Source: Arthrobacter sp. HY1533
GTDB lineage: Bacteria; Actinomycetota; Actinomycetes; Actinomycetales; Micrococcaceae
DNA: 64,000 nucleotides
Assembly: GCF_027568515.1 (NCBI RefSeq)
Contig: NZ_JANKZF010000019.1
Location: 1-64,000 of the forward strand
Direction: 5' to 3'
The notes under the pieces were generated by a model that was not told the DNA's origin, did not search any database, and worked only from the letters and a program-made list of their open reading frames with translations. Of this stretch, positions 34,603 to 42,198 are shown piece after piece. Both the position numbers and the translations under genes were made by a program. The first letter of the stretch is position 1, and every line of letters begins with the position of its first letter.

Positions 34603-35250
34603 ATGAACACCACGCTGCGCGATGTGCGTTCCCCCGGCTGGGCCACAAGTCCTTCCCCCAGCGAGGCCGTGCTGTTCCTCCACGGATTCGGTTCCAACGA
34701 ACTGGACCTCGCCCCGCTGGCCCCTGCCCTCGGACTCGGGCTGCCTTGGGCATCACTGCGCGCGCCGCTTGAGCTGGGCAATGGGGGAGCGGCATGGTTT
34801 CAGATCACGACGCCGGGTGTCCCCGATGTTGCGCCGGTGCAACAGGCGACGGATGCCATCTGGGCGTGGATTGAGCAGAATGTGGATCCCGGGACACGCA
34901 TCATCCCCATTGGCTTCTCACAGGGCGGCCTCATGGCCAGCCAGTTGCTGCGCACCCGGCCGGAGCGGGTGGTTGCCCCCGTTGTGCTCGGCGGATTTGT
35001 GCTCGGTGCCGAGCAGCCCGGGGACGGCCTCCTGGCTGCGCAGCGCCCTCCGCTTTTCTGGGGGCGCGGTGCCGAAGATGGTGTCATAGCTCCAGTGGCC
35101 ATTGCCCGCACCAGCGAATTCCTCCCGAACCACACCGCGCTCAATGAACGCATCTATCCCGGGCTGGGGCATGGCATCAACGCCGCCGAGCTCGCCGATG
35201 TGCGCGAATTCCTGGCCCTGGAAGTTGGCGCCCGCGCGGTGGCGGCATGA
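34603..35250 (+). CDS. Alpha/beta hydrolase (phospholipase/carboxylesterase type)
   Basis: The 215-residue protein has the small esterase layout: VLFLHGFGSNELDL (about 23-36) for the oxyanion loop, IGFSQGG (about 103-109) with the nucleophile serine, an Asp in EDGVI (about 161-165) and GLGHGI (about 192-197) for the catalytic His. It should hydrolyse short-chain esters. AAGGAG lies ahead of its ATG. Its TGA overlaps the ATG of the luciferase-like gene by four bases, so both are translated from one message. Confidence 0.87.
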   Translation: MNTTLRDVRSPGWATSPSPSEAVLFLHGFGSNELDLAPLAPALGLGLPWASLRAPLELGNGGAAWFQITTPGVPDVAPVQQATDAIWAWIEQNVDPGTRIIPIGFSQGGLMASQLLRTRPERVVAPVVLGGFVLGAEQPGDGLLAAQRPPLFWGRGAEDGVIAPVAIARTSEFLPNHTALNERIYPGLGHGINAAELADVREFLALEVGARAVAA

Positions 35251-36281
35251 CCCCAGCCCCCTCGTTTGAGATTGGGATTTTCACCTTCGGTGAGCTGACC
35301 CGCAATGCAGACGGCAAGCCCATGGAGGCGGTGTCCCGCACGCGCGACATTCTGGAGTGGGCCCGGGTGGCGGACCAGGCCGGCCTGGACGTGTTCGGTG
35401 TTGGCGAGCACCACCGTGAGGACTTTGCTGTTTCCTCGCCTGCGGTTCTGTTGGCGGCTGCGGCAGCGCAAACCACGCGGATCCGCCTGACAAGCACGGT
35501 GACAGTCCTCTCGAGTGCCGATCCGGTCCGCGTTTTCGAGGACTTTGCCACTCTGGATCTCATCAGCGCCGGGCGGGCCGAGATCACGGCGGGCCGTGGC
35601 GCCTACCTCGAGTCCTTCCCCCTGTTCGGGCAGCAGCTGGAAAGATACGACGAATATTTCCAGGACAGGCTTGAACTGCTGCTGCGCATTCGCGATGAAA
35701 ACCCCGTCACGTGGCAGGGGACAACTCGTCCACCGCTGGCCGGCGCCGGGGTTTGGCCGCGGCCGGTGCAGGAGTCCCTGCCAATCTGGGCTGCCGTGGG
35801 AGGCACACCCGCCTCGGCAGAGCGGGCCGGCATGCTTGGCCTGCCGCTTTACCTGGCCATCCTGGGGGCGCCGGAACGTTTTGGGCCGCTGGCTGAGTTG
35901 TACCGCCGTGCGGCGGGGGCAGCCGGCCGGGAACCTGGCCAGATCGGGGTCACCTCCCACTTCTACGTTGAAGAAACCTCGCAAGGGGCCAGGGACACCT
36001 TCTTTCCGCACTACTCCTCCTACATACAGCAAAACATGCCGCGGGCCGGCAGGCTGGACCGTTCCAGCTTTGATGCCTGGGCAGCCCCTCGGGGAGCGCT
36101 CTTCGCGGGCAGTCCTGCCGAAATCGTCGAGAAGATCCTCTGGGAGCATGAGATCCTGGGCCACACGCGGTTCCTTGCGCAGGTGGGGCTGGGTGGCCTG
36201 TCGCAGGCGGACACCCTGCGGTCCATTGAGCTGCTGGCCACCGAGGTTCTTCCCGCGGTGCGTGCGGCGCTCCGGGGATAG
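35247..36281 (+). CDS. Luciferase-like (LLM-class) flavin-dependent oxidoreductase
   Basis: The 344-residue TIM-barrel flavoprotein has FGVGEHHREDFAVSSPA (about 50-66), SAGRAEITAGRG (about 109-120), IWAAVGGTPAS (about 180-190) and a C-terminal GHTRFLAQVGLGG pattern. LLM enzymes use FMNH2 or F420 to oxidise diverse substrates. It overlaps the upstream hydrolase gene by ATGA, suggesting linked steps such as oxygenation followed by ester hydrolysis; the substrate is unknown. A strong hairpin follows it. Confidence 0.88.
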   Translation: MTPAPSFEIGIFTFGELTRNADGKPMEAVSRTRDILEWARVADQAGLDVFGVGEHHREDFAVSSPAVLLAAAAAQTTRIRLTSTVTVLSSADPVRVFEDFATLDLISAGRAEITAGRGAYLESFPLFGQQLERYDEYFQDRLELLLRIRDENPVTWQGTTRPPLAGAGVWPRPVQESLPIWAAVGGTPASAERAGMLGLPLYLAILGAPERFGPLAELYRRAAGAAGREPGQIGVTSHFYVEETSQGARDTFFPHYSSYIQQNMPRAGRLDRSSFDAWAAPRGALFAGSPAEIVEKILWEHEILGHTRFLAQVGLGGLSQADTLRSIELLATEVLPAVRAALRG

Positions 36282-36322
36282 CCATTCGACGTCGGCGGCG
36301 TGCCCGTGGAGCGGCCAGCAGC

Positions 36323-36360
36323 GGGCCACTCCCGCAGGAACCTGCCCGCGGGAGGGGCCC
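36323..36360 (+). terminator. Terminator after the luciferase-like gene
   Basis: An imperfect long stem pairs 36323-36327 and 36329-36335 with 36348-36354 and 36356-36360, with one A-G mismatch. It starts 41 nt after the stop codon and lies just ahead of the promoter of the PheS-like ligase. Confidence 0.65.
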
Positions 36361-36510
36361 TGCTAGGCTGGAGAACATGCGTAGCCCCATGCGATTTATC
36401 AGCCCCCGACCGTATCCCGGTCGCGAGGGCTTCGAGGCGCGCGCCTAAGTCCTGGCGGCGGAATGGCTCGGGGGAGCACCCGCCGATCCAATCCCAGACC
36501 TAGGACTTTC
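36361..36510 (+). promoter_or_regulatory. Promoter and structured leader of the PheS-like ligase
   Basis: TGCTAGGCT at 36361-36369 is an extended -10 that would start the RNA near 36376. The leader can form nested hairpins: AGCCC with GGGCT around GACCG-TATCC-CGGTC, and GGCGG with CCGCC around GCTC/GAGC. Most telling, 36447-36455 pairs with 36500-36508 (nine pairs, one G-U), which sequesters the AGGA ribosome site of the ligase. The anti-Shine-Dalgarno strand begins inside the stop codon of a 23-codon ORF, so translating ribosomes would open the helix. Confidence 0.55.
36377..36448 (+). CDS. 23-residue leader peptide of the PheS-like ligase gene
   Basis: The ATG at 36377 lies at or next to the predicted transcription start, so the message may be leaderless; GGAG also lies five bases ahead. 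The peptide is Arg/Pro-rich (SPRPYPGRE in the middle) with two Phe codons and ends at TAA 36446-36448, exactly where the anti-Shine-Dalgarno strand begins. The position suggests translational attenuation. It is a proposal from sequence, not a known gene. Confidence 0.4.
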   Translation: MRSPMRFISPRPYPGREGFEARA

Positions 36511-37629
36511 ATGACAAATTACCTTTCCCCCGCCGAGCTGCATGCGGCGTTGATGCTTCGCGACCTCTCCGACCCGGACCAAGGCCCCCATGCGATGCAG
36601 GCGCTCTTGGGCCACGTGACCACCGCCCTGGCCCAAGCCTGGGGAGTCCCGGCCCGAACCGTGCGAAACAGCCCGTTGGTTTCGGTCGCGGACAACTACG
36701 ACAATCTCGGCTTCGCCCCGTCGGCGGTGACCCGCGACCAGAGATACTCGCGGTACGTGAGTCCCACTGTGATGCTGCGCAGCCACACCTCCGCTTCTGT
36801 CCCCGGGCTGCTCAGGCAGCTGCCGGAGGCCACTGCCCTGGACGAACTCGCCGTCGTGCCTGGCCTGGTGCACCGCAGGGACGCAATCGACCGCACCCAC
36901 GTTGGGGCGCCCCACCAGGTGGACCTGTGGCGCGTGTCCAATACAGGAACCCTGGGCACCGAGGACTTGGAGGCGATGGTGGCTGTCGTTGTGGAGGCGG
37001 TACTGCCCGACGCCGAATGGCGCACGGTCCCGGCCGTCCATCCCTACACAACGAGCGGAATGCAGGTGGATGCACTCATTGACGGGGAATGGCTGGAACT
37101 GGCCGAATGCGGTTTGATGGCACCGCACCTCTTCGCCACTGCGGGACTGGACCCGGAACAGTGGTCAGGACTTGCCCTGGGCATGGGCCTGGACCGCGCC
37201 TTGATGCTGCGCAAGGGCATTCCCGACATTCGGCTCCTGCGTGCCGGGGATGAACGCATCAGTGCCCAAATGCTCAACCTTGAGCCGTGGCGCCACGTCT
37301 CCCTGCTGCCGCCGGCACAAAGGGACATTTCCATTGTTGTCGCCGACTCCTTCGACGAGGAAATTCTGGGTGACGAAGTCCGGCAAGCGCTCGGATCACG
37401 GATGGATGACCTTGAATCCGTGGAACTCCTTGAGCTGACCCCAAGCCGGGATCTTCCACTCGGCGCAAGGGAGCGACTTCAGATCGATGAGGGCCAGGCC
37501 AACGCCCTCATCCGGATCGTGCTCCGGCCCATCGACAGGACACTGACGGCGGCAGAAGCCAACCTCATTCGCGATGACATCTATGGTGCACTCCACCAGG
37601 GGCCGGTCATGGAACTCATCGCCGGGTGA
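36511..37629 (+). CDS. srmL: PheS-like aminoacyl-tRNA-synthetase-type ligase with FDX-ACB domain
   Basis: The 372-residue protein has a class II synthetase core like the phenylalanyl-tRNA synthetase alpha chain: LRSHTSASV (about 89-97, PheS-like HTS loop), HPYTTSGMQVDAL (176-188) and motif 3 GMGLDRALMLRKGIPDIRLL (223-242). A ferredoxin-fold anticodon-binding domain (about 265-372) normally found at the end of PheT is fused to it, as in mitochondrial PheRS. It lacks the N-terminal coiled coil of PheS. I recall such actinobacterial proteins being called PheS-related mystery ligase (SrmL). The substrates, amino acid and RNA or small molecule, are unknown. The structured leader suggests regulated translation. 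Confidence 0.75.
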   Translation: MTNYLSPAELHAALMLRDLSDPDQGPHAMQALLGHVTTALAQAWGVPARTVRNSPLVSVADNYDNLGFAPSAVTRDQRYSRYVSPTVMLRSHTSASVPGLLRQLPEATALDELAVVPGLVHRRDAIDRTHVGAPHQVDLWRVSNTGTLGTEDLEAMVAVVVEAVLPDAEWRTVPAVHPYTTSGMQVDALIDGEWLELAECGLMAPHLFATAGLDPEQWSGLALGMGLDRALMLRKGIPDIRLLRAGDERISAQMLNLEPWRHVSLLPPAQRDISIVVADSFDEEILGDEVRQALGSRMDDLESVELLELTPSRDLPLGARERLQIDEGQANALIRIVLRPIDRTLTAAEANLIRDDIYGALHQGPVMELIAG

Positions 37630-37640
37630 GCCGGCGCAGG

Positions 37641-37671
37641 CGCGGCCAGTGGTCCTGGACCACTGGCCGCG
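37641..37671. terminator. Bidirectional terminator between convergent genes
   Basis: A perfect 15-bp inverted repeat (37641-37655 with 37657-37671) lies 11 nt after the ligase stop codon and 21 nt from the end of the leftward gene, so it can serve both. Confidence 0.75.
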
Positions 37672-37692
37672 TCCAGCGGAGGCACCGCAACG

Positions 37693-38019
37693 TCAGCTCG
37701 AGGGGCTGCCGGGTTCCATTTCCGCAAGCATGCGAACTTCGATTTCGGATTCAGGGTGGTCATTGGGGTCCATGCCCAGCAACCACGTCAAGCCCTTCAG
37801 CCCCCGGGAGTCGAGGCCCACAAGGGCGATCGCGATGATTGTGTCGTCGGGCGCCTGGTTCCTGGTCCAGTCGCGAACTTCGCTGAAGGTGGCACCGGAA
37901 ACGTCGAACGTGGTGATTGATCGCTCGGGTCCCTGGGCAAAGTAGACCCGGAAAGTGGAGTCGTGCTGCTCCCAGGTGCTGTCCCGCTCGTCCACTTCCT
38001 CAATGTGCATGGTCACCAT
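37693..38019 (-). CDS. Hypothetical protein, 108 residues
   Basis: A small soluble protein with alternating charged strands, including DERDSTWEQHDSTFRVYF and ERSITTFDVSGATFSEVRDWTRN, that suggests a compact alpha/beta fold. I recognise no family. ATG at 38019 or 38010 could start it; neither has a strong ribosome site. It shares the terminator with the ligase and is divergent from the next gene by 83 nt. Confidence 0.6.
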   Translation of the reverse strand: MVTMHIEEVDERDSTWEQHDSTFRVYFAQGPERSITTFDVSGATFSEVRDWTRNQAPDDTIIAIALVGLDSRGLKGLTWLLGMDPNDHPESEIEVRMLAEMEPGSPSS

Positions 38020-38102
38020 GATAGGCAGCACTGCTGCTAGATTGGCCACCATTGGACTCAGCCAAACGCCTACTCGACGCCCGACCCAGGACGGATCACC
38101 AT

Positions 38103-38687
38103 ATGCGCAAACTCGTGTACTACGTGGCAACGACCCTCGACGGCTACATCGCCGGCCCGGACGGTGGCGACCCCAGCGGGGCAGAGTATTTCCCGATCAC
38201 GCCCGACGTCGTCCGGTTCATTGTGGAGAACTATCCGGAGACGCTTCCCGGACCTGCCAGGGCCGCAATGGGCCTGGATGGCCCCGGCCTGGCTTTCGAC
38301 ACGGTCCTGGAAGGCCGGGCATCGTACGAGGTTGGCCTCGCCGCCGGATTGACGGACGCATACCCCCACCTTCGCCACCTCGTGTTTTCCTCCACCTTGG
38401 AAAGCATTGACCCTGCAGTCGAAACTGTCCGCAGCGGCGCCCTGGAGCGGGTGCGCGAACTGAAGGCAGAGCAGGGGAAGGACATCTGGCTGGTGGGCGG
38501 CGGCAAGCTGGCCCACTCCCTGCTGCCTGAAATCGACCGGCTCATCCTCAAACAGAACCGTTCCATCATCGGATCCGGCATTCCCCTGTTCGACGGCCCG
38601 TTCCAGCCCGTCATGTTCGAGCCTATGGACGAGACCCTGTTGGAATCCGGCGTGCGAGTAGTCACCTACGACCGCACCGGCCGTTAG
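38103..38687 (+). CDS. Dihydrofolate reductase-fold protein (second copy)
   Basis: The 194-residue protein has the RibD_C/DHFR-like pattern: LVYYVATTLDGYIAGPDGG at the start, LEGRASYEVGLAAG (about 62-75), LVFSSTLESID (about 85-95) and IWLVGGGKLAHSLLPEIDRLIL (about 122-143). It is an NADPH-dependent reductase of unknown substrate and differs from the copy at 33835. The GNAT gene begins eight nt after its stop, so they are probably one transcript. Confidence 0.85.
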   Translation: MRKLVYYVATTLDGYIAGPDGGDPSGAEYFPITPDVVRFIVENYPETLPGPARAAMGLDGPGLAFDTVLEGRASYEVGLAAGLTDAYPHLRHLVFSSTLESIDPAVETVRSGALERVRELKAEQGKDIWLVGGGKLAHSLLPEIDRLILKQNRSIIGSGIPLFDGPFQPVMFEPMDETLLESGVRVVTYDRTGR

Positions 38688-38694
38688 GGTCCAG

Positions 38695-39240
38695 ATGACC
38701 ATGGAACCCGGGGATGCTCAGCTCAATGATGGTGTGGTCATGCTCCGACCACTGCAGCTCGATGATGCGGCGGACCATCTGGCCGGCGAGGATACGGAAC
38801 TGGTGAGGTGGCTGTCGGGTGGACCCGGGACCGAGGAAACAGTTCGGGCCTGCGTTGAGCGGGCCCAACAGATGTGGGCCAACCACGGCCCCATATTCAC
38901 CTTCGCCATCCGCCCAAGTGCCTGCGACTCCCTCGCCGGAACAATCGACGTCCAACTGGACCAGCCGGCGTACCGCCCCGGCCAGGCCAACCTGGCCTAT
39001 GGCTTGTATCCGCAGTGGCGGGGCAGGGGGCTGGCAACTCGGGCAGTCAATCTTGCCCTGGAGTTCTTGCGTTCACAGGCCGGCGTGAACTCGGCGCTCA
39101 TCCGGGTCGAGCCAGGGAACGCGTCCTCAGTGTCTGTTGCCATGCGCGCAGGCTTCACCCTGGTGGCACACTCAACCGAGACCGCCGACGGCCATGACTG
39201 GTACGAACACGAGATCAATCCAACGACTGCCCGGGGGTGA
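38695..39240 (+). CDS. GNAT N-acetyltransferase (RimJ-like)
   Basis: The 181-residue protein has the GNAT acetyl-CoA loop in WRGRGLATRAVNLALEFL (about 108-125, matching R/QxxGxG/A) and VEPGNASSVSVAMRAGFTLV (about 138-157). This is the RimJ/RimL-like pattern of acetylation of protein N-termini or small amines. It follows the DHFR-fold gene by seven nt. The acceptor is unknown. Confidence 0.87.
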   Translation: MTMEPGDAQLNDGVVMLRPLQLDDAADHLAGEDTELVRWLSGGPGTEETVRACVERAQQMWANHGPIFTFAIRPSACDSLAGTIDVQLDQPAYRPGQANLAYGLYPQWRGRGLATRAVNLALEFLRSQAGVNSALIRVEPGNASSVSVAMRAGFTLVAHSTETADGHDWYEHEINPTTARG

Positions 39241-39345
39241 TAAGCCGGCAGAACGGATTGCTTGTGAACACGAGGCGCGAAGCTTGCCGTGACCGATGAG
39301 TGATGCTGTGCTGGACTGCCCATGCAATTGTCGGTGGAGCGAGGC

Positions 39346-41013
39346 TTAGCCGGCCCGGCTAAACACGCCGAGCCCGTTCGGCTCCTGTCCGGGCCCCGGG
39401 AACTTGTTGAAGTAGGTCAAGGTGACCCCGCTGATCTGCCCGTCCTCGCGGACGAAGACCGCGGAGGAGAGTGAACCGGGGAGCGCGTTCTCACCGGTCG
39501 GCACGAAGGACAGCGTGTCGCCGTCCCACGGATCGATCTTGAACGTGTACCCGCCCTCGGGGCCAAGCGCGCCGGTGAGGACACCGTTTTTCTCGGTCAC
39601 CTCGAATTTGCCAAAGTAGGGGCTCGTGTACGTGCCCACATAGTCGCCGGCCGGACCCGCCGGCGCAGCGTCCGTGGGTGGCTTCTTGCCGACGAGGTCG
39701 CCGGCCGGGTCGGAGAAGTGCGCGAAGACGCCGGGCCACAGGTCCAACCAGGGGCGCGTCTCCGCACCGAACTGGACCAGGTCGACGAACTCCGAAACGA
39801 TCAGCTCCGGGACACCCGAGGGTGCTCCGTTCGTGAGCACGACGATTCCGAGGTTCAGGTCCGGGATCATCGTGGCGTTCGTGGCGGAACCCCACCCGAA
39901 GGCGCCGGAGTGGCTGATGCTGACGCGGCCGGTCACGGTGGCACCGACGTTTGTGCCGAAGCCATAGTGCGAGGTGCGCGATGTCAGGTTCGCGGCATCG
40001 CCGCCGGTGATTGAGTGGGCGGAATAGGTTTTTGCCAGCACCAGCGGGTCGATGAATTCAGCACCGTCGACCTTGCCGTTGGCCAGCACCATGTTCATCC
40101 ACTTCGCAATGTCTCCGGCAGTGGAGGCGACACCGCCGGCAGGAGCCTCGGCATCAGCGTCTCGGTCGAACAGCTGCTCGTACTTTCCTACGCCGGTGCG
40201 CGCATGCATCGACGCGCGGTCATCTGCGGCAAGGTACTCGTCGTGGACGGTGGTGGTGGATGTCATGCCGAGCGGCTCGAACAGCAGCTCGTGCGCCGTC
40301 TGCGCCCACGTTTGCCCGCGAGACGCCGCGACCGCCTCGCCGCCCACCGTCAATCCAAAGTTGGAGTACTGGTAGGTGTCGCGGAACGACGCCAGGGGAA
40401 TCTGGTTCATGTGGGCCATGATGTAGTCCACATCGAAGCCGATGTCCTCGAGGTCATCGCCGCCACCGGTCGGAATGCCGGTGCGGTGTGAGAAGTAGTC
40501 GGCGATCTTTCCATGCCTGGTCACATACGGATCGTTGAGTGCGAAGTCGGGGAGGTACTTGACCACCGGATCATCCCAAGACAGGCCGGGGTCTTCGGTG
40601 ATTGCCTTGGCCACAATGCTTGAGGAGAGGGGCTTGGACAAAGACGCGATCTGAAACACGGTGTTGGCGTCCACTGGCTTCTTCGTGTTCACATCCCGCA
40701 CGCCATGTCCCTCTTCGAACACGACTTTGCCGTTGGAGACCACCGCGACTCCCGCGCCGGGCACTCCTGTCTGCTTGAGCGCCTTGTCGATGAACTGGGG
40801 TAGCGCAGCGACGGCTGCGGCAACTGCCGTGTCACGATCAGTGTAGAGATCCATGACGTCCTGGTTGGGTGCTTCGCCAAGTGTGACGGGGACCCCGCTC
40901 GAGGACGGCCGTTCCCCACCCGTACCCCCGGTGCATGCAGTGATTCCCAGCATGAGAGCTGCCGCCGTCGAAACGGCGACGAAGCGTACGATCCCCTTGT
41001 TCGTGCTGCCCAT
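39346..41013 (-). CDS. Serine beta-lactamase/penicillin-binding-type lipoprotein
   Basis: The 555-residue lipoprotein has a signal peptide with lipobox before C27. The catalytic domain has SxxK (Ser124, Lys127 in SLSKP) and YSN (216-218), the class C beta-lactamase/DD-peptidase triad; the third HSG-type motif is HSGAFGWGS (about 332-340). About 130 C-terminal residues form a beta-rich lipocalin-like domain (FEVTEKNGVLTGALGPEGG). It probably acts on cell-wall peptides or amide/ester substrates rather than antibiotics. GGGGAGG precedes its ATG. A 17-bp hairpin lies 30 nt upstream. Confidence 0.87.
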   Translation of the reverse strand: MGSTNKGIVRFVAVSTAAALMLGITACTGGTGGERPSSSGVPVTLGEAPNQDVMDLYTDRDTAVAAAVAALPQFIDKALKQTGVPGAGVAVVSNGKVVFEEGHGVRDVNTKKPVDANTVFQIASLSKPLSSSIVAKAITEDPGLSWDDPVVKYLPDFALNDPYVTRHGKIADYFSHRTGIPTGGGDDLEDIGFDVDYIMAHMNQIPLASFRDTYQYSNFGLTVGGEAVAASRGQTWAQTAHELLFEPLGMTSTTTVHDEYLAADDRASMHARTGVGKYEQLFDRDADAEAPAGGVASTAGDIAKWMNMVLANGKVDGAEFIDPLVLAKTYSAHSITGGDAANLTSRTSHYGFGTNVGATVTGRVSISHSGAFGWGSATNATMIPDLNLGIVVLTNGAPSGVPELIVSEFVDLVQFGAETRPWLDLWPGVFAHFSDPAGDLVGKKPPTDAAPAGPAGDYVGTYTSPYFGKFEVTEKNGVLTGALGPEGGYTFKIDPWDGDTLSFVPTGENALPGSLSSAVFVREDGQISGVTLTYFNKFPGPGQEPNGLGVFSRAG

Positions 41014-41042
41014 GCCGCTGCCTCCCCTGGACGGTCTGTGGC

Positions 41043-41082
41043 GGTGCCATGGCTTCCTATTCGCGTAGGAAGCCATGGCACC
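41043..41082. promoter_or_regulatory. Perfect 17-bp hairpin upstream of the lipoprotein gene
   Basis: Positions 41043-41059 and 41066-41082 are exact reverse complements around a 6-nt loop. The site is 30 nt ahead of the leftward lipoprotein start and about 130 nt ahead of the rightward regulator, where no upstream gene needs a terminator. It could be a 5' UTR stem-loop stabilising or repressing the lipoprotein message, or an operator of the divergent regulator. Confidence 0.5.
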
Positions 41083-41214
41083 TGGTCCCCCTGGGGACAA
41101 TTGTGCATGGACGGAAGCGGACAAAACAACCACCGCTTCAGGACATGGCCTCTAGAGGACGTCCGGATCCGGGCAGTTGCGCCATAATGGTGTCCACACG
41201 CTCCGGAGGTGGCC

Positions 41215-42162
41215 ATGGATGACAGGGAACTGCTCGAACTGATCTACCGCAGCCGCCCCAGGACGGTTGCGGAGCTCGCTGCGACCGCGCACGCGGATGA
41301 GGGCCGGACCGCCGACGCCGTTGCGCGCCTCGCGCGGGGAGGTGCCATCTCGGTGCGCGATGGCGCGATCGCGTATGCGACGCCGGCGATGTGGACGGCC
41401 GACGCCGTCGAACGCGAAGTGCGTGCGATTCGCCAGGCCGCAGACGGGGCCGCCACGCGAATCGAGGCCCTCGTGGCCGAGCTGCCGGCTCTGATGCGCC
41501 ACTGGGCTGTGGGCGAGGCCTCCGGTGACCTTGTTCCCGTTTTTGTGCGGCACGGGCCGCAGGCGGCAGAAGACCTCTGGTACGACATCGCGCGGGAGGG
41601 CAGCGACACCGCCTGGTCAGTGCTGCCCGACCTTGGACGCTACCTGCAGACCGATCCCGCGCGCGCCAGCCGATTCGCTGAGATGTTCGCCGGCAAGCGA
41701 TCGGTGCGGGCGCTGCTCCCGCGTTCGATGGCAGAAGACGCCCGGCTTGTGGCGATCGCCGAGCGCTACGCCGCCGTCGGGGTGGAGTTCCGCCTCCTTG
41801 ACGACCTTCCGAGCTGGTTCTGGATCGACGGCGAGGTGCTCGCGCTGCCGATCGAATGGGGCGAGGGGTGGCCTTCCAGCGTGGTCGGTGTCCGCAGCGC
41901 TTCCCTGGCAGAGCTGGGCCGAAGCCTGTTCCGCGAGCTCTGGCGCCGCGCCGAGCCGATCGGTGGTGTGGAGCAGCCGTGGGCGCCGCTTCTTGAGCTG
42001 ATGAAGCAGGGTGTCACGCTCGACTCGGCATCTCGCAGGCTCGGAATCAACCCTCGAACGGGTCGTCGTCGCATTGCGGCGGCGATGGAGCAGTACGGCG
42101 TGTCGACATTGTTCGCCTTGGGTGTGGCATGGGCCGCGGACGGGAAGCCCGGGGCTCGCTGA
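41215..42162 (+). CDS. TrmB/LuxR-like helix-turn-helix regulator
   Basis: The 315-residue protein begins with a winged-helix domain (about 5-50, with VAELAATAHADEGRTADAVARLARGG), then a central sensor-like region with an LLPRSMAEDARLVAIAERYAAVGVEFRLLDDLPSWFWID stretch typical of TrmB-like phospholipase-D-like middles. It ends with a LuxR-type helix-turn-helix (LLELMKQGVTLDSASRRLGINPRTGRRRIAAAME, about 262-295). This actinobacterial architecture is common but effectors are unknown. The ATG at 41215 follows GGAGG. It is divergent from the lipoprotein gene, which it may control. Confidence 0.78.
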   Translation: MDDRELLELIYRSRPRTVAELAATAHADEGRTADAVARLARGGAISVRDGAIAYATPAMWTADAVEREVRAIRQAADGAATRIEALVAELPALMRHWAVGEASGDLVPVFVRHGPQAAEDLWYDIAREGSDTAWSVLPDLGRYLQTDPARASRFAEMFAGKRSVRALLPRSMAEDARLVAIAERYAAVGVEFRLLDDLPSWFWIDGEVLALPIEWGEGWPSSVVGVRSASLAELGRSLFRELWRRAEPIGGVEQPWAPLLELMKQGVTLDSASRRLGINPRTGRRRIAAAMEQYGVSTLFALGVAWAADGKPGAR

Positions 42163-42198
42163 GCGGTGGTGTGGTCGAGCGCCGTCGTGCATGGTCTT

